This document shows positions 46,571 through 49,031 of a stretch of DNA of 49,031 nucleotides, in pieces (the first letter of the stretch is position 1; each line of letters starts with the position of its first letter). The notes under the pieces were generated by a model. It saw only the letters and a list, made by a program, of their open reading frames with translations. It did not search any database and was not told the DNA's origin. Source of the stretch: Sphingomonas yabuuchiae (GTDB lineage: Bacteria; Pseudomonadota; Alphaproteobacteria; Sphingomonadales; Sphingomonadaceae). Location of the stretch: NCBI RefSeq assembly GCF_001477495.1, contig NZ_LDTF01000019.1, positions 1-49,031 of the forward strand, read 5' to 3'. Made by a program: the position numbers and the translations under genes.

Positions 46571-46584
46571 AAAAACGTTTGCGG
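46571..46584. promoter_or_regulatory. possible LacI-type operator
   Basis: The 8-base palindrome AAACGTTT at 46573-46580 lies within CAAAAACGTTTGCG, which fits the central C-G of LacI/GalR-family operators. It sits about 55-65 bases upstream of the glycosidase start, where a carbohydrate-responsive repressor would bind. No regulator gene is in the window. Confidence 0.35.
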
Positions 46585-46637
46585 ATCTCGGCCGTCCGAC
46601 GCAAAATGCGGGAAAATACAATAGTCGGAGAAGATCG

Positions 46638-48596
46638 GTGCCCTCATGCTGTCCCGCCCCGTCGCGGCGTCAAGTCCTTGCCACGGCCAGCACGGCCGCG
46701 TTGGCGACAGGATGGGGGGCGGTGATGCCCGCTTCGGCCTGGGCGCAGAACGGCCTCAAGCCCATGGCATCTATGGCGGCCCCCATGCCGGCTAACGCCG
46801 TCCAGCCCTTCGACATGGCCGACGTCACGCTGGCGGACAGCCCCTTCCTCCATGCGCAGAAGATGACCGAGGCGTATCTGATGCGCCTGCAGCCCGACCG
46901 GTTACTCGCGAACTTCCGCACCAATGCCGGGTTGAAGCCGAAGGCACCGGTCTATGGCGGCTGGGAGTCGGAGGCGCAGTGGGCGGACATCAACTGCCAT
47001 GGCCATACGCTGGGCCATTATCTTTCGGCCTGCGCGCTCGCCTACCGCGCGACCAAGGACAAGCGCTACCGCCAGCGGATCGACTATATCGCGAACGAAC
47101 TGGCCGCGTGCCAGCAGGCGGCGGGCACCGGCCTGGTCTGCGCCTTTCCCAAGGGCCCTGCGCTGGTCGCGGCGCATCTGCGCGGTGAGCCGATCACCGG
47201 CGTGCCCTGGTACACGCTGCACAAGGTCTATGCGGGCTTGCGCGATGCGGTGCAATTGGCGGGGAGCGAGGCGGCGCGGCCGGTGCTGATCCGGCTGGCC
47301 GATTGGGGCGTCGTCGCCACCAAGCCGCTGTCGGACGCGCAGTTCGAGACGATGCTGGAGACCGAATATGGCGGCATGAACGAGGTTTATGCCGATCTGT
47401 ATTTCATGACCGGCAACGAGGATTATCGCCGCCTCGCCGAGCGCTTTTCGCAAAAGGCGGTGATGAAGCCGCTGGGCCAGGGCCGCGACTATCTCGACGG
47501 GATGCACGCCAACACCCAAATCCCGAAGATCATCGGTTTCCAGCGCGTCTATGAGGCGAATGGCGACGACGCGTATCACAACGCCGCCGCCTTTTTCTGG
47601 CGCACGGTCGCGCATACCCGCGCCTTCGCCACCGGCGGGCATGGCGATGGCGAGCATTTCTTCGCCATGGCGGACTTCGACAAGCACGTCTTCTCCGCCA
47701 AGGGTTCGGAGACTTGTTGCCAGCACAATATGCTGAAGCTGACCCGCGCGCTGTTCCTGCGCGACCCGCAAGCCGAATATGCCGATTATTATGAGCGCAC
47801 GCTCTATAACGGTATCCTCGCCTCGCAGGACCCGGACTCGGGCATGGCGACCTATTTCCAGGGTGCACGGCCCGGCTATATGAAGCTGTACCATACCCCC
47901 GAAGACAGCTTCTGGTGCTGCACCGGCACCGGCATGGAAAATCATGTGAAGTATCGCGACTCGATCTACTTCCATGACGACCGGGCGCTGTACGTGAACC
48001 TGTTCATCCCCTCGACCGTGACCTGGGCCGACAAGGGCGCGTCCCTGACCCAGGCGACGAACTTCCCGGAGGCGGCGAATACCCAGTTCCGCTGGAAACT
48101 GCGCCAGCCGACCGAGCTGACCCTGAAGCTGCGCCACCCCAAATGGAGCCGCACCGCGACCCTGCTGGTCAACGGCACCGAAGTACAGCGCTCCGACAAG
48201 CCGGGAAGCTATGTGGAACTGACCCGGACGTGGAAGACCGGCGACACGGTCGAATGGCGTATGGTGATGGAACCCGCAGTCGAGAGTGCCCCCGCCACGC
48301 CCGAGATCGTCGCCTTCACCTATGGCCCGATGGTGCTGGCCGGCGCCCTGGGTCGCGAAGGGTTGGCTCCGGGCGCGGACATCATCGTCAGCGAGCGGAA
48401 GTACGGCGAGTATAACGATACGCCGTTCCAGGCCCCGACGCTGGCGGGCGAGCCCGATGCCCTGGCGAAGACGATCAGCGCGACCGGCAAGCCGCTGGAG
48501 TTCACCATCCCGGCGGTGAACGGCCAGCCGGTGCGGCTAATCCCCTACCACCGCATCGCGCATGAGCGCTACGCGACATATTGGAAGCTGGCCTAA
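46638..48596 (+). CDS. exported GH127-family glycosidase (putative beta-L-arabinofuranosidase)
   Basis: A 652-residue enzyme of the GH127/DUF1680 family, which releases beta-L-arabinofuranose. A Tat signal is visible: SRRQVLATASTAALATGWGA then a SAWAQ cleavage site. Family motifs are WESEAQWADINCHGHTLGHY, the glutamate-cysteine pair in GSETCCQHNMLKLTR (acid/base Glu and zinc-binding Cys) and EDSFWCCTGTGMENHVKY with the nucleophile and zinc cysteines. The C-terminal part is beta-rich. The start is GTG at 46638, with GGAG seven bases upstream, giving a complete Tat signal. Export suggests use of plant or extracellular arabinosides. Other GH127 substrates are possible. Confidence 0.88.
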   Translation: MPSCCPAPSRRQVLATASTAALATGWGAVMPASAWAQNGLKPMASMAAPMPANAVQPFDMADVTLADSPFLHAQKMTEAYLMRLQPDRLLANFRTNAGLKPKAPVYGGWESEAQWADINCHGHTLGHYLSACALAYRATKDKRYRQRIDYIANELAACQQAAGTGLVCAFPKGPALVAAHLRGEPITGVPWYTLHKVYAGLRDAVQLAGSEAARPVLIRLADWGVVATKPLSDAQFETMLETEYGGMNEVYADLYFMTGNEDYRRLAERFSQKAVMKPLGQGRDYLDGMHANTQIPKIIGFQRVYEANGDDAYHNAAAFFWRTVAHTRAFATGGHGDGEHFFAMADFDKHVFSAKGSETCCQHNMLKLTRALFLRDPQAEYADYYERTLYNGILASQDPDSGMATYFQGARPGYMKLYHTPEDSFWCCTGTGMENHVKYRDSIYFHDDRALYVNLFIPSTVTWADKGASLTQATNFPEAANTQFRWKLRQPTELTLKLRHPKWSRTATLLVNGTEVQRSDKPGSYVELTRTWKTGDTVEWRMVMEPAVESAPATPEIVAFTYGPMVLAGALGREGLAPGADIIVSERKYGEYNDTPFQAPTLAGEPDALAKTISATGKPLEFTIPAVNGQPVRLIPYHRIAHERYATYWKLA

Positions 48597-49031
48597 ATCC
48601 AAGATCAACCACCCCGGCGAAGGCCGGGGGGCCAGTTGCCCTGTCACCGCGGTTGATCCCGGAAGATTTGTTCGCGCGGAGGCGCGGAGGCGCGGAGGAC
48701 GCAGAGAGGGTGTCCGGTTGGCGGCGGCACGGCTCCATAAACAGGTGATGGAGAGAGAGGCATAGAACAGGATGACTTACGCTGATTCTATGCGAGCCCC
48801 TCCCCTTCAGGGGAGGGGTTGGGGTGGGGCCTTTCCACGCACGCCGCGCTTGCGGAAGCGCCCCACCCCGGCCCCTCCCCTGAAGGGGAGGGGGGCCATT
48901 TCAGGTCATCAGGGTCGAGAGCTGCCACGGACGAGACACCTCCGCGTTCTCCGCGCCTCCGCGCGAATAAAATCGTCCGACGCATCGGCGCTCCACCTGC
49001 CGCATGGCAACTGGACCCCGGCCTTCGCCAG
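48597..49031. repeat. nested inverted repeats, no gene
   Basis: A 435-base stretch without a convincing gene, built from three inverted repeats one inside another. The outer arms are 48612-48637 and 49007-49031 (the latter cut by the window edge), of the same family as the repeat at 4583. The middle arms are 48671-48689 and 48949-48967, perfect over 19 bases (TTCGCGCGGAGGCGCGGAG). The inner arms are 48797-48829 and 48861-48893, matching at 31 of 33 positions. The inner arms themselves contain CCCCTCCCCTTCAGGGGAGG hairpins. Confidence 0.85.

Overview
The window reads as a chromosomal segment of a high-GC alphaproteobacterium, most likely a sphingomonad (Sphingomonas or a close relative). This rests on the C4-type 5-aminolevulinate synthase, the dense GC-rich coding with many 1-8 base gene overlaps and GTG/TTG starts, a tRNA-Lys with encoded CCA, and families of GC-rich extragenic palindromes. 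That assignment is inference from style and gene content, not from a search. There is no phage, transposase or CRISPR array.

Bases 1-9.7 kb are housekeeping genes. A minus-strand block holds plsY, dprA and a GNAT acetyltransferase. It is followed by murI and hemA, a Uma2-family protein and a lipoprotein on the minus strand, then an rpiB-glyA-small ORF-nrdR run, the broken tail of a GIY-YIG nuclease, a TrmJ-type RNA methyltransferase and a chorismate mutase. rpsD follows with a clear terminator.

Bases 10.9-12.5 kb hold a two-gene phototrophy unit: a microbial rhodopsin with Schiff-base Lys211 and a D-T-S motif (Asp73, Thr77, Ser84), and a translationally coupled Brp/Blh-type beta-carotene 15,15'-dioxygenase that would make its retinal. 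An M28 peptidase and a polyamine pair (agmatine deiminase and N-carbamoylputrescine amidase, separated by a hemerythrin-like ORF) follow.

Bases 16.7-27.9 kb are mixed: a family-5 uracil-DNA glycosylase, folK, tRNA-Lys, a DUF2721-like membrane protein, an unusual fusion of a DegT/DnrJ-type PLP aminotransferase with an FAD/NAD(P) oxidoreductase coupled to a GT2 glycosyltransferase, a 41-residue membrane peptide, a PAP2 phosphatase, a CoA-ester lyase, galE, msrA, a Sua5-type TsaC and an arylamine N-acetyltransferase.

Bases 28.3-44.1 kb are a complete chemosensory cluster: STAS-cheY-cheA-cheW-MCP-MCP-cheW-MCP-MCP-cheW-cheR-cheB and a 582-residue helical protein I cannot name. The four receptors have nearly identical signalling domains and C-terminal tails but different sensory parts (two with four-helix-type periplasmic regions, one CHASE3-like, one soluble with repeated HAMP-like units). 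Two of the cheW genes are almost identical copies. No flagellar, pilus, cheD or cheZ gene is present, so the output of the pathway is not visible here.

Bases 44.2-49.0 kb carry poxB with a FUSC-like membrane protein, then a Tat-exported GH127-like beta-L-arabinofuranosidase behind a possible LacI-type operator, and finally a gene-free stretch built of three nested inverted repeats.
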